DNA of 64,000 nucleotides from Streptomyces aurantiogriseus (GCF_014649375.1 NZ_BMSX01000009.1:1-64000), one strand, 5' to 3'. Numbered from the stretch's first letter, positions 51,267-60,899 are shown. A program made the numbers and translations. Notes: generated from the letters alone by a model not told the origin.

Positions 51267-51871
51267 GGCCGCTCTCCGCGCTTGACCTGCGGCTTGGGCA
51301 GCCGGAGCCGACGCATCTGGAGGGAGCGCATGAGCGCGTAGGCCACCGCGCCCCGCCGGTTCTGGTCGGGGAAGCGCTCGGCGAGCCGCTTCTTCAGGCG
51401 GAACCCGGTGACGATCGAGTCCAGCACGATGAGCACGATCACCACGAGCCACAGCAGCAGCGCGATGCTCTGCAGCGCTCCCACCCGGATCATGCTCAGC
51501 ACGAGGATGATCACGGCCATGGGCAGGAAGAACTCCGCCACATTGAACCGCGAGTCGATGAAGTCACGCGCGAACTTGCGGACCGGACCCTTGTCACGGG
51601 CCGGCAGATACCGCTCGTCACCGCCGGCCAGCGCCTGACGCTGGCGCTCCAGCTGGGCGCGGCGCTCCTCGCGCTGACGCTTGGCGGCGTCCTTGCGCGT
51701 CATCGAGGTGTTGGCGACGCTGCGGCGCTGGGACTGGGCCTCACTGCGCTTGGGCGTGGGCCGACCCTTGGGGGCCTGCGGGTCTCGGGGCTGCTTGGAG
51801 TCGGTCAACGGCGCCTTGTCGGCGACCGGGGCCTTCTCTTCCTTGGCACGGCTACGGAACACAAAACCCAA
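51263..51871 (-). CDS. DUF3043 domain membrane protein
   Basis: A 202-residue protein of the actinobacterial DUF3043 family. A long charged, Lys/Arg/Gln-rich N-terminal region (coiled-coil-like RQREERRAQLERQRQ) is followed by the conserved DERYLPARDKGPVRKFARDF motif, two closely spaced membrane segments (about 115-160) and a basic C-terminus. The TTG at 51871 has GGAG nine bases upstream; the GTG at 51862 (FRSRAKEEK) is an alternative. It is translationally coupled to the methyltransferase. The function is unknown. Confidence 0.82.
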   Translation of the reverse strand: MGFVFRSRAKEEKAPVADKAPLTDSKQPRDPQAPKGRPTPKRSEAQSQRRSVANTSMTRKDAAKRQREERRAQLERQRQALAGGDERYLPARDKGPVRKFARDFIDSRFNVAEFFLPMAVIILVLSMIRVGALQSIALLLWLVVIVLIVLDSIVTGFRLKKRLAERFPDQNRRGAVAYALMRSLQMRRLRLPKPQVKRGERP

Positions 51872-52158
51872 GGGTAAGCGCTCCCGGGCATGGACCCCAG
51901 CCCCGCGGGGAACGATCCGGCAACACCAGTCGTCTGAAGTGAAGACGGACCCGGGACAGAACGGGAAGAGGGGACAGCTGGTGACCTACTGCTCACCCTG
52001 AAGGTCACCTACTCCTTACGCCGGAGCAAGGCCTTGGTCAGTCGTCCTTGGGGAGGAGCGCATCCGTCCCCGAACAGTGCGTCAATGGAAGCAGGGCCCG
52101 TACTGTGGGTTCTGTCGCAGAGCTGGAGCTGGACGTCAGAAGGGGGCGCGCGAAGCCC

Positions 52159-52956
52159 ATGAGCGGTGTCATGAAGCGTATGGGGATGATCTTCCGCGCG
52201 AAGGCGAACAAGGCCCTTGACCGGGCCGAGGACCCGCGCGAGACCCTCGATTACTCGTACCAGAAGCAGCTGGAGCTCCTCCAGAAGGTCCGCCGCGGCG
52301 TCGCGGACGTGGCCACCTCGCGCAAGCGACTGGAACTCCAGCTCAACCAGCTGCAGTCGCAGTCCTCCAAGCTGGAGGACCAGGGCCGCAAGGCGCTCGC
52401 GCTCGGCCGCGAGGACCTCGCCCGCGAGGCGCTCTCCCGCCGCGCCGCCCTCCAGCAGCAGGTCACCGACCTCGAGACGCAGCACGCGACGCTGCAGGGC
52501 GAGGAGGAGAAGCTCACCCTCGCGGCCCAGCGACTCCAGGCCAAGGTCGACGCCTTCCGCACGAAGAAGGAGACCATCAAGGCCACCTACACCGCGGCCC
52601 AGGCCCAGACCCGGATCGGCGAGGCCTTCTCCGGCATCTCCGAGGAGATGGGCGACGTCGGCCTGGCCATCCAGCGCGCCGAGGACAAGACCGCCCAGCT
52701 CCAGGCCCGCGCCGGCGCCCTCGACGAGCTCCTCGCCTCCGGCGCCCTGGACGACCCGACCGGCATGGCCAAGGACGACATCCAGGCCGAGCTGGACCGC
52801 CTCTCCGGTGGTACGGATGTAGAGCTGGAACTGCAGCGCATGAAGGCCGAGCTCGCCGGAGGCACCTCCTCGGGCCAGCAGGCCATCGAGGGTGGCACGA
52901 GCCAGCCGCAGACCCAGCAGCAGCCGCAGGACACCCCGCGCTTCGACAAGCAGTAG
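52159..52956 (+). CDS. pspA: phage shock protein A (PspA/IM30)
   Basis: A 265-residue coiled-coil membrane-stress protein of the PspA/Vipp1 (ESCRT-III-like) family that binds and stabilises the cytoplasmic membrane. The N-terminal amphipathic helix (MKRMGMIFRAKANKALDRAED) and continuous helical heptads to about residue 215 are present; the C-terminal 35 residues are a Gln/Pro/Ser-rich tail. MSGVMKRM at 52159 is the family start. pspAA follows after 35 bp, and a two-component pair lies next. HtpX and PspAB, its usual partners, are encoded 48 kb away in this window. Confidence 0.95.
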   Translation: MSGVMKRMGMIFRAKANKALDRAEDPRETLDYSYQKQLELLQKVRRGVADVATSRKRLELQLNQLQSQSSKLEDQGRKALALGREDLAREALSRRAALQQQVTDLETQHATLQGEEEKLTLAAQRLQAKVDAFRTKKETIKATYTAAQAQTRIGEAFSGISEEMGDVGLAIQRAEDKTAQLQARAGALDELLASGALDDPTGMAKDDIQAELDRLSGGTDVELELQRMKAELAGGTSSGQQAIEGGTSQPQTQQQPQDTPRFDKQ

Positions 52957-52990
52957 CCCGGCGCCGGGGACCGGAGCCGAGGAGGGCGAC

Positions 52991-53269
52991 ATGATCGTGC
53001 GGATCATGGGGGAGGGCCAGTGGAAGCTGGCCGACTCCCACTTCGTCGAGCTGAACAAGCTGGACGACGAGCTGCTCGAGGAGATGGAGGGCGGCGACGA
53101 GGACGGCTTCCGCCGCACCCTCGGCGCTCTCCTGGGCGCCGTCCGCCGCCTCGGCACCCCCCTGCCGGACGACGCCCTGGAACCTTCGGAACTGATCCTC
53201 CCGGCCCCGGAGTCGAGCCTGGAGGAGGTCCGGGAGATGCTGAGCGACGGCGGGTTGATTCCGGGCTGA
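52991..53269 (+). CDS. pspAA: PspA-associated protein PspAA
   Basis: A 92-residue acidic protein, MIVRIMGEGQWKLAD onward, that accompanies PspA in actinobacteria. It consists of a short beta-rich start and a helical acidic region (LDDELLEEMEGGDEDGF). AGGAGGG precedes the ATG. It probably modulates PspA assembly. It is in an operon with pspA. Confidence 0.9.
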   Translation: MIVRIMGEGQWKLADSHFVELNKLDDELLEEMEGGDEDGFRRTLGALLGAVRRLGTPLPDDALEPSELILPAPESSLEEVREMLSDGGLIPG

Positions 53270-53303
53270 GGCGACGGCCACTTCTCAGCGCCGGTCGGTG
53301 CGT

Positions 53304-53375
53304 CAGCCCGTTCGGCGACTGAGGACGAGGCCCGTTGCAGGGCTGAAGCGGGGGTCCGGGGGCGGCAGCCCCCAG
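53304..53375 (+). repeat. composite dispersed element, copy C
   Basis: This copy has diverged more than A and B (TTCGGCGACTGAGGACGAGG, GCCCGTTGCAGGGC, GGGGGTCCGGGGGC) but keeps the order of parts. It lies between pspAA and the histidine-kinase gene. Confidence 0.7.
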
Positions 53376-53408
53376 CCAACGGCCACCGAAAGCGACGGTA
53401 CCCAGACA

Positions 53409-54638
53409 GTGACCCCCCTCGCCCGAGCCCGGCGCCGGCTGAAAGCGCATCCCCTCGCCCTGGACGCCGCCCTCGCCGCCGCCGTACTGCTGTGCATGCT
53501 CGCGGGCTCCTTCGTGGACCCGCACGGCGAGCACCGGGTCAGCTGGAGCATCCGCACCCCGGACCTGCTCAGCCTGCTGCTGATGACCCTCGGTGCCGTC
53601 GCCCTCGTCTTCCGCCGCAGGGCGCCCATGGCGGTCCTCGCCCTCACCGGCACCTTCTCCGTGGTCGAGTCCGTCACCGGCGACCCGCGCGCCCCCGTCG
53701 CGATGTCCGCCGTCATCGCCCTCTACACCGTCGCCTCCACCACCGACCGCGCGACCACCCTCCGGGCGGGCCTGCTCACCATGACGGTCCTGACCGGCGC
53801 CGCGATGCTCGCCGGCACCCTGCCCTGGTACGCCCAGGACAACCTCGCGATCTTCGCGTGGACCGGCATCGGCGCCACCGCCGGCGACGCCGTCCGCAGC
53901 CGCCGGGCCGTCGTCCAGGCCATCCGGGAACGCGCCGAGCGGGCGGAGCGCACCCGCGAGGAGGAGGCCCGCCGCCGGGTCGCCGAGGAACGCCTGCGCA
54001 TCGCCCGCGACCTGCACGACGTGGTCGCCCACCACATCGCCCTGGTCAACGTCCAGGCCGGAGTCGCCGCCCACGTCATGGACAAGCGCCCCGACCAGGC
54101 CAAGGAGGCCCTCGCCCACGTCCGTGAGGCCAGCCGCTCCGCGCTCAACGAACTCCGCGCCACCGTCGGCCTGCTGCGCCAGTCCGGCGACCCCGAGGCC
54201 CCGACCGAACCGGCCCCCGGCCTGGACCGCCTCGACGAACTCGCCGGCACCTTCCGCAGCGCCGGCCTCCAGGTCGAGGTCGCCCGCGACGACCACGACA
54301 CCACGCTCCCCGCCGCCGTCGACCTGGCCGCCTACCGCGTCATCCAGGAGGCCCTGACCAACGTGCAGAAGCACGCGGGACCGGACGCCAAGGCCGAGGT
54401 CAGCGTCGTACGCGTCGGACCCCACATCGAGGTCACCGTCCTCGACGACGGCGCGGGCGACGAGACGGGCCCGCAGGAGGGCGGCGGCCATGGCCTGCTC
54501 GGGATGCGCGAACGCGTCACCGCCCTGCGCGGCACCCTCACCACCGGGCCCCGCTACGGAGGCGGCTTCCGCGTCCATGCGATCCTGCCGATCAAAACCC
54601 GTACCGCCGCTACGGGAGAACCGGGGGAGCCCGCATGA
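53409..54638 (+). CDS. HisKA_3-type sensor histidine kinase
   Basis: A 409-residue kinase of the NarL-partner family. About five hydrophobic segments lie in residues 15-165, with no large extracytoplasmic sensor domain. A HisKA_3 dimerisation domain carries the phosphorylated His203 (RDLHDVVAHH), and an ATPase domain ends near the C-terminus (LDDGAGDETG and GHGLLGMRERV). The GTG at 53409 (MTPLARARRRLKAH) has no strong ribosome-binding site. The stop overlaps the start of the response-regulator gene (ATGA). It lies next to pspA-pspAA, so a role in envelope stress is conceivable. Confidence 0.9.
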   Translation: MTPLARARRRLKAHPLALDAALAAAVLLCMLAGSFVDPHGEHRVSWSIRTPDLLSLLLMTLGAVALVFRRRAPMAVLALTGTFSVVESVTGDPRAPVAMSAVIALYTVASTTDRATTLRAGLLTMTVLTGAAMLAGTLPWYAQDNLAIFAWTGIGATAGDAVRSRRAVVQAIRERAERAERTREEEARRRVAEERLRIARDLHDVVAHHIALVNVQAGVAAHVMDKRPDQAKEALAHVREASRSALNELRATVGLLRQSGDPEAPTEPAPGLDRLDELAGTFRSAGLQVEVARDDHDTTLPAAVDLAAYRVIQEALTNVQKHAGPDAKAEVSVVRVGPHIEVTVLDDGAGDETGPQEGGGHGLLGMRERVTALRGTLTTGPRYGGGFRVHAILPIKTRTAATGEPGEPA

Positions 54639-55315
54639 CCATCCGTGTCCTGCTCGCCGACGACCAGGCACTGCTGCGCAGCGCGTTCCGCGTGCTCGTC
54701 GACTCCGAGCCCGACATGGAGGTCGTCGGTGAGGCGTCCGACGGCGCGGAGGCGGTCCGGCTGGCCAAGGAGCAGCGCGCCGACGTCGTCCTGATGGACA
54801 TCCGCATGCCCGGCACCGACGGCCTCGCCGCCACCCGCCTGATCAGCGCCGACCCGGCCCTCGCGCACGTCCGCGTGGTGATCCTGACGACCTTCGAGGT
54901 CGACGACTACGTCGTGCAGTCGCTGCGCGCGGGCGCCTCCGGCTTCCTCGGCAAGGGCAGCGAGCCGGAGGAGCTCCTCAACGCGATCCGGGTCGCCGCC
55001 GGCGGAGAGGCCCTGCTCTCCCCGGCCGCCACCAAGGGCCTGATCGCCCGCTTCCTCGCCCAGGGCGACACGGACGACGACCGCGACCCCACTCGCGCGC
55101 AGCGGCTCGAGGCGCTCACCGTGCGCGAGCGCGAGGTCCTCGTCCAGGTCGCCGGCGGCCACTCCAACGACGAGATCGCCGAACGCCTCGAGGTCAGCCC
55201 GCTGACCGTGAAGACGCACGTCAACCGGGCCATGGCCAAGCTGGGCGCCCGCGACCGGGCCCAGCTCGTGGTGATCGCGTACGAGTCCGGGCTGGTCCGT
55301 CCGAAGGTGGACTGA
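54635..55315 (+). CDS. NarL/LuxR family response regulator
   Basis: A 226-residue regulator: receiver domain with acidic pocket (Asp9, Asp10), phosphoacceptor Asp55 (VVLMDIRMPG) and the conserved lysine in SGFLGKG, then a LuxR-type helix-turn-helix (LTVREREVLVQVAGGHSNDE to LTVKTHVNRAMAKLG). The ATG overlaps the kinase stop by four bases. The pair may control the RND transporter gene that follows after 156 bp, but no target site is visible. Confidence 0.94.
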   Translation: MTIRVLLADDQALLRSAFRVLVDSEPDMEVVGEASDGAEAVRLAKEQRADVVLMDIRMPGTDGLAATRLISADPALAHVRVVILTTFEVDDYVVQSLRAGASGFLGKGSEPEELLNAIRVAAGGEALLSPAATKGLIARFLAQGDTDDDRDPTRAQRLEALTVREREVLVQVAGGHSNDEIAERLEVSPLTVKTHVNRAMAKLGARDRAQLVVIAYESGLVRPKVD

Positions 55316-55471
55316 ACTCCACCCGGCCTACTGCGCCCGGAGTAGGCGCCGTATAAGGAAATCGACCTGGGGCTTACGGATCAGCCGTCCCTCGTGGCTC
55401 AGGGTGTAGGGGCGGGCGCTCATATGTGCCCGGCACGCTTCTGCCGCTCACAGAAGAGAGACCCTGAACTG

Positions 55472-58400
55472 ATGTCCTGGCTGTCGAGATTCAGCCTCGC
55501 GCAACGTGCCCTCATAGGCCTGATGTCCATCATCGCGCTCGTGTTCGGCGCGATCGCGATCCCCCAGCTCAAACAGCAGCTGCTGCCGACCATCGAACTG
55601 CCGATGGTGTCCGTGCTCGCGCCCTACCAGGGCGCCTCCCCGGACGTCGTCGAGAAGCAGGTGATCGAGCCGATCGAGGACAACCTCGAGGGCGTCGACG
55701 GCATCACCGGTGTCACCTCGACGGCCAGTGAGGGCAACGCCCTCATCATGGCGTCCTTCGACTACGGCAACGACACCAAGCAGCTCGTCGCCGACGTCCA
55801 GCAGGCCGTCAACCGGGCCCGCGTCCAGCTCCCGGACTCGGTGGACCCGCAGGTCGTCGCCGGTTCCACCGACGACATGCCGACCGTGGTCCTCGCCGTC
55901 ACCTCCGACAAGGACCAGCAGGCCCTCGCCGACCAGCTCGACCGGACGGTCGTCCCGGCGCTGAGGGACATCGACGGCGTCGGCCAGGTCACCGTCGACG
56001 GCGTGCGCGACCTCCAGGTCTCCGTCACGCCCGACGACGCGAAGCTGGCCCGGGCCGGGCTGGCCCCGCAGGCGCTCGCCCAGGCGCTCCAGGCGGGCGG
56101 CGCGACCGTCCCGGCGGGCTCCTTCGACGAGGCCGGCGCCAACCGCACCGTCCAGGTCGGCGGCGGCTACACCTCCCTGCGGCAGATCCAGGACCTGATG
56201 GTCCCGGGTACGGCGGGCAAGAAGCCGGTCCGCCTCGGTGACGTCGCCACCGTGCGGCAGGAGGAGGCCCCGGCCGACTCGATCACCCGCACCGACGGCA
56301 AGCCCAGCCTCTCGGTCGCCGTCACCATGGACCACGACGGCAGCGCGGTCGCCATCTCCGAGGCGGTCGAGGACAAGCTGCCCGGGCTGCGCGAGGACCT
56401 CGGCTCCGGTGCGTCGATCACGGTCGTCAGCGACCAGGGACCGGCCGTGTCGAAGGCCATCGACGGCCTGACGACGGAGGGTGCGCTCGGTCTGCTCTTC
56501 GCGGTCCTCGTCATCCTGGTCTTCCTGGCGTCGGTCCGCTCGACGCTGGTGACGGCGGTGTCCATCCCGCTGTCCGTCGTCCTCGCCCTGATCGTCCTGT
56601 GGACGCGCGACCTGTCGCTGAACATGCTGACGCTGGGCGCCCTGACCATCGCGATCGGCCGGGTCGTCGACGACTCGATCGTCGTCCTGGAGAACATCAA
56701 GCGCCACCTCGGCTACGGCGAGGAGCGGCAGACGGCGATCATCACCGCGGTCCGTGAGGTGGCCGGCGCGGTCACCTCCTCCACCCTCACCACGGTCGCC
56801 GTGTTCCTGCCGATCGGCCTGGTCGGCGGCATGGTGGGCGCCCTGTTCGGCGCGTTCAGCCTCACGGTCACGGCGGCCCTGTTGGCCTCCCTGCTGGTGT
56901 CGCTGACGGTCGTCCCGGTCCTGTCGTACTGGTTCCTGCGCGCCCCGAAGGGCACTCCCGAGGACGCCGAGGAAGCCCGCCGCGCGGCGGAGGCGATGGA
57001 GGCGAAGAGCCGTCTGCAGCGCTTCTACGTCCCCGTCCTGCGCTTCGCGACCCGGCGCCGTCTGACGAGCGTGGCGATCGCGGTGGTCGTCCTCATCGGC
57101 ACCTTCGGCATGGCACCCCTGCTCAAGACCAACTTCTTCGACCAGGGCGAGCAGCAGGTCCTGACGGTCAAGCAGAAGCTGGAGCCGGGCACCAGCCTGG
57201 CGGCGACGGACGTCCAGGCGAAGAAGGTCGAGCAACTGCTCGCCGGCACCGAGGGCGTGAAGGACTACCAGGTCACCGTCGGTTCCTCCGGCTTCATGGC
57301 GGCCTTCGGCGGCGGCACGGACACCAACCAGGCCTCGTACCAGGTGATGCTGGAGGACTCGGCCTCGTACGAGGACGTCCAGGACCGTGTCGAGAAGGGC
57401 CTGGCCGGGCTCAAGGGCATCGGCACCACCACGGTCGCGGCCGGTGACGGCTTCGGCAGCCAGGACCTGAGCGTCGTCGTGAAGGCGGCCGACGCCGAGG
57501 TGCTGCGCACGGCGGCCGAGCAGGTCCGCTCCACGGTGGCCGGCCTGGACGACGTCACGGACGTCACCAGCGACCTGTCGCAGAGCGTGCCGCGCATCTC
57601 GGTCAAGGCCGACGCCAAGGCGGCGGCGGCCGGTTTCGACGAGCAGACGCTGGGCGCGGCGGTCGCGCAGGCGGTGCGCGGGACGCCGGCCGCGAAGGCG
57701 ATCCTGGACGACACCGAGCGCGACGTCGTCATCACGTCGGCGAAGCCGGCCCGGACACTGGCGCAGCTCAAGGCGCTGCCGCTGGGCGCGGTGAAGCTGG
57801 GCGACATCGCGACCGTCCAGCTGGTGGACGGCCCGGTCTCGATGACCCGCATCGACGGTCAGCGCGCGGCCACGATCACCGCCCGCCCGACCGGCGACAA
57901 CACGGGCGCGGTGAGCGCGGACCTGACGTCGAAGCTGAACGCGCTGAAGCTCCCGGCGGGCGCGACGGCCGAGATCGGCGGTGTCTCGCAGGACCAGGAC
58001 GACGCCTTCAAGAACCTCGGCCTGGCGATGCTCGCGGCGATCGCGATCGTCTTCATGCTGCTGGTGGCGACCTTCCGTTCGCTCGCGCAGCCGCTGATCC
58101 TGCTGGTCTCCGTCCCGTTCGCGGCGACCGGCGCGATCGGCCTGCTGGTCGCCACGGGCACCCCGATGGGTGTCCCGGCGATGATCGGCATGCTGATGCT
58201 GATCGGCATCGTGGTGACCAACGCGATCGTCCTGATCGACCTCATCAACCAGTACCGCAAACAGGGTTACGGCGTCGTCGAGGCCGTGGTCGAGGGCGGC
58301 CGCCACCGTCTGCGGCCCATCCTCATGACGGCCCTGGCGACCATCTTCGCCCTGCTGCCGATGGCCCTGGGCGTCACCGGCGAGGGCGGCTTCATCGCCC

Positions 58401-58573
58401 AGCCGCTGGCGGTGGTCGTCATCGGCGGCCTGATCACCTCGACCCTGCTCACCCTGCTCCTCGTCCCGACCCTCTACGCGATGCTCGAACTGCGCAAGGA
58501 GCGCCGGGCGAAGAAGCGGGCGGCGAAGCGGCAGCCCGAGCCGGAGGGGGTGCCGGAGCCGGCCGGCGTGTAG
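55472..58573 (+). CDS. RND family efflux permease (AcrB-like)
   Basis: A 1033-residue RND transporter with the family's two repeats of one plus five membrane helices separated by large extracytoplasmic loops. The proton-relay acidic residues of helix 4 are visible in GRVVDDSIVVLENI, and the N-terminal PQLKQQLLPTIELP motif is typical. Actinobacteria lack the outer membrane and TolC, so it works as a stand-alone inner-membrane pump for drugs or lipids. The ATG at 55472 (MSWLSRFSLAQRAL) fits the family. It lies downstream of the two-component pair on the same strand. Confidence 0.93.
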   Translation: MSWLSRFSLAQRALIGLMSIIALVFGAIAIPQLKQQLLPTIELPMVSVLAPYQGASPDVVEKQVIEPIEDNLEGVDGITGVTSTASEGNALIMASFDYGNDTKQLVADVQQAVNRARVQLPDSVDPQVVAGSTDDMPTVVLAVTSDKDQQALADQLDRTVVPALRDIDGVGQVTVDGVRDLQVSVTPDDAKLARAGLAPQALAQALQAGGATVPAGSFDEAGANRTVQVGGGYTSLRQIQDLMVPGTAGKKPVRLGDVATVRQEEAPADSITRTDGKPSLSVAVTMDHDGSAVAISEAVEDKLPGLREDLGSGASITVVSDQGPAVSKAIDGLTTEGALGLLFAVLVILVFLASVRSTLVTAVSIPLSVVLALIVLWTRDLSLNMLTLGALTIAIGRVVDDSIVVLENIKRHLGYGEERQTAIITAVREVAGAVTSSTLTTVAVFLPIGLVGGMVGALFGAFSLTVTAALLASLLVSLTVVPVLSYWFLRAPKGTPEDAEEARRAAEAMEAKSRLQRFYVPVLRFATRRRLTSVAIAVVVLIGTFGMAPLLKTNFFDQGEQQVLTVKQKLEPGTSLAATDVQAKKVEQLLAGTEGVKDYQVTVGSSGFMAAFGGGTDTNQASYQVMLEDSASYEDVQDRVEKGLAGLKGIGTTTVAAGDGFGSQDLSVVVKAADAEVLRTAAEQVRSTVAGLDDVTDVTSDLSQSVPRISVKADAKAAAAGFDEQTLGAAVAQAVRGTPAAKAILDDTERDVVITSAKPARTLAQLKALPLGAVKLGDIATVQLVDGPVSMTRIDGQRAATITARPTGDNTGAVSADLTSKLNALKLPAGATAEIGGVSQDQDDAFKNLGLAMLAAIAIVFMLLVATFRSLAQPLILLVSVPFAATGAIGLLVATGTPMGVPAMIGMLMLIGIVVTNAIVLIDLINQYRKQGYGVVEAVVEGGRHRLRPILMTALATIFALLPMALGVTGEGGFIAQPLAVVVIGGLITSTLLTLLLVPTLYAMLELRKERRAKKRAAKRQPEPEGVPEPAGV

Positions 58574-58668
58574 GACGTGTGGGAACGGCCCGGCCGACCC
58601 CCCTTCCCCCGCGGGGTTTTCATATCCTGTGAACTCGAACTGCTCTGCGGGGGAAGGGGATCGGGGCG

Positions 58669-60882
58669 GTGCCACTGCACAAGGACGACCCGAGGTCGCT
58701 CGGCGGATACCGGATCGTCGACCGGCTCGGGGCCGGCGGCATGGGGGTCGTCTACCGGGCCACATCCAGATCCGGCCGGGAAGTCGCCGTCAAGGTGGTG
58801 CACGCCCAGTACGTCGAGGACCCCGTCTTCCGCACCCGTTTCCGCCAGGAGATCGAGGCCGTCCGCAAGGTGAGCGGTGCCTTCACCGCACCGGTCGTGG
58901 ACGCGGACCCGGACGCCGTACGGCCCTGGATGGCCACCCAGTACGTGGCCGCGCCCTCGCTCGCCGAGCGGATCAAGGCCGACGGCCCGTTGCGGGGCGC
59001 GGAGTTGCGGCGGCTGGCGTTGGGCCTGGTGGAGGCGCTGCGCGACATCCACCGTGCGGGCGTCGTCCACCGCGACCTCAAGCCCGGTAACGTCCTGATG
59101 GCCGAGGACGGGCCCCGCGTCATCGACTTCGGCATCTCGCGCGTGACGGAGAACCAGACGCTCACCGAGACCGGTCACATGATCGGCACCCCGCCCTTCA
59201 TGTCACCGGAGCAGCTCACGGACGCCCGCTCGGTGGGCCCGGCCACCGACGTCTTCTCTTTGGGCGCCCTCCTGACGTATGCGGCGACCGGCCGCGGCCC
59301 GTTCGACGCCGACAGCCCTTATCTGACGGCTTATCGGGTGATGAACGAGGAACCGGCGCTGGAGCACCTGCCTCCGTCTCTGCGCGCGATCGTGGTCCGT
59401 TGCCTGGCCAAGTCCGCCGGCGAGCGGCCGACACTGGATGAGCTGCTGAAGGAGTTCGCGGTCATCCTGCCCGAGGAGCGCTCTGCGCCCGGGGACACAG
59501 CCACCGTGGCGCTGCGCCGGCCCGTTCCCGAGGCGAGCCGTGCGCCGGTCGCCGTGCCGTCCGCGGGGCGCCGCGGCCGCCTGCTCGCCCTGACCGGGGT
59601 GACCGGCGTGCTCGCCGTCGCCCTCGCGGTCTACCTCGTCCTCGGTTCGCTGGAAAGCCGCGGTACCGCGGACGCGGGCCGTTCCAGCACGGCGGCGGCC
59701 TCCCGCTGGGCGGCCGTGCCGGCCGGCTGGAAGCCCTGGAGCACCACGGTGCGCGAGGACGCCGAAAGCGGCGTCATCCACGCCCCGGAATCCCCCGGGG
59801 ACACGGGGACCCCGTCCTGCGCGCTGAACGCCGACGCCGTCTACTGCGCCGGAGGCGGCGTCCCGCCGGTCCGCCTCGACGCGCTGACCGGCCGCACCCT
59901 GTGGCGGGCCGACACCGCGCCGTACGGGAAGGAGGCCGGCGGCTACGAGGGGTGGATCCTCGGGGCCCACGACGGGGTGGTGCTGGTGCGGCAGTCCGTG
60001 CTCCTCGGGTCGGGGGACGGCCGCACCCCGTCCGTGGTGGCCCTCGACGCCGACACCGGCAGACAGCTGTGGTCCCGCCCGGTGACCGCGGAGAACGGCG
60101 CTCCGGGCCTGGCGGGCGGGCTCGCCCTGATCCAGGACGCCGACGGCCGCACGGTGACCGCCCGTTCCCTCCTGGACGGCGCCCGCCGCTGGTCGGCGCC
60201 CCTGCCGGCCGACCACTCGTGTGTCTTCGAGGGCTCCGGCGCTGCTCTGTACGCCCTGTGCAGCAGGTACGACGGTGACAGCCCGGGCGTCCGGCTGATC
60301 TCGGTCGACCCGGCCGACGGCACGACCCGCCCGCTGGCGACGCTCGCGCCCCACAGCGTCCATCTCGGTGCGCTCGACGACTCGCTGGTGTTCGTGGAGC
60401 AGAACAAGGCGAGTCTGGAGAGCTCCTCCGACGACCCGGCGTACGCGCGCGTGGTGCTCGTCGACCGGGCGAGCGGGGCCCGGCGGACGGTGCCACTCGC
60501 GGGGGACCCGGCCGGGCAGGCGGCGCTGGTCGGCGGGGTGCTCTGCTTCGCAGCCTCCAACGGCCTGGTCACTGCCGTCTCCCCGACCACGGGCAAGCGG
60601 CTGTGGCAGACCCGGACGACCCTGGAACGGCCGGGGCAGCCGATGGCGGACCCGCGGGGTACGGCGGTGTTCCTCGCCAGTGTGACCGGACGGGTGGCCG
60701 CCCTGGACACCCGCGAGGGCACCGTGCTGTGGGAGTCCCTCCCGCGCGCGAGCCGGGCGGTGAGCAACGGCTGGACCCCGGCGATGTTCCGCCAGGCGGG
60801 CGCGCTCGTGGTGATCACCCCCGACGGGACCGTCTTCTCCGTCGACCCCGCGCACCCCCACAGCACCCCGGCACCGGCGTGA
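58669..60882 (+). CDS. Hanks-type Ser/Thr protein kinase with PQQ-like beta-propeller
   Basis: A 737-residue membrane kinase. The kinase domain (13-270) has GAGGMG (21-26), Lys42, HRDLKPGN (Asp136), DFG (153-155) and the TGHMIGTPPFMSPEQ activation/P+1 loop. A single membrane helix (304-326) leads to an extracytoplasmic C-terminal region with repeated strand motifs ending in LWQTRTT and GTVLWESLP, typical of PQQ-like propellers. AfsK of S. coelicolor has the same layout, though identity cannot be claimed. The GTG at 58669 follows a G-rich site. It converges on nadA. Confidence 0.92.
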   Translation: MPLHKDDPRSLGGYRIVDRLGAGGMGVVYRATSRSGREVAVKVVHAQYVEDPVFRTRFRQEIEAVRKVSGAFTAPVVDADPDAVRPWMATQYVAAPSLAERIKADGPLRGAELRRLALGLVEALRDIHRAGVVHRDLKPGNVLMAEDGPRVIDFGISRVTENQTLTETGHMIGTPPFMSPEQLTDARSVGPATDVFSLGALLTYAATGRGPFDADSPYLTAYRVMNEEPALEHLPPSLRAIVVRCLAKSAGERPTLDELLKEFAVILPEERSAPGDTATVALRRPVPEASRAPVAVPSAGRRGRLLALTGVTGVLAVALAVYLVLGSLESRGTADAGRSSTAAASRWAAVPAGWKPWSTTVREDAESGVIHAPESPGDTGTPSCALNADAVYCAGGGVPPVRLDALTGRTLWRADTAPYGKEAGGYEGWILGAHDGVVLVRQSVLLGSGDGRTPSVVALDADTGRQLWSRPVTAENGAPGLAGGLALIQDADGRTVTARSLLDGARRWSAPLPADHSCVFEGSGAALYALCSRYDGDSPGVRLISVDPADGTTRPLATLAPHSVHLGALDDSLVFVEQNKASLESSSDDPAYARVVLVDRASGARRTVPLAGDPAGQAALVGGVLCFAASNGLVTAVSPTTGKRLWQTRTTLERPGQPMADPRGTAVFLASVTGRVAALDTREGTVLWESLPRASRAVSNGWTPAMFRQAGALVVITPDGTVFSVDPAHPHSTPAPA

Positions 60883-60899
60883 CCACGCACGCCGGTGCC
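60870..60899. terminator. convergent terminator between kinase and nadA
   Basis: A perfect 12-bp stem (60870-60881 and 60888-60899, 6-nt loop) overlaps the kinase stop codon and lies 16 bp from the nadA stop codon. Confidence 0.75.

Noticed and set aside
55325..55355. Short dyad (GCCTAC...GTAGGC) after the response-regulator gene
   Set aside because: Only a 6-bp stem with a long loop; too weak to call a terminator.
55448..58765. 1105-residue minus-strand frame
   Set aside because: It is antisense to the RND transporter and consists of Arg/Asp/His runs expected from codon reversal.
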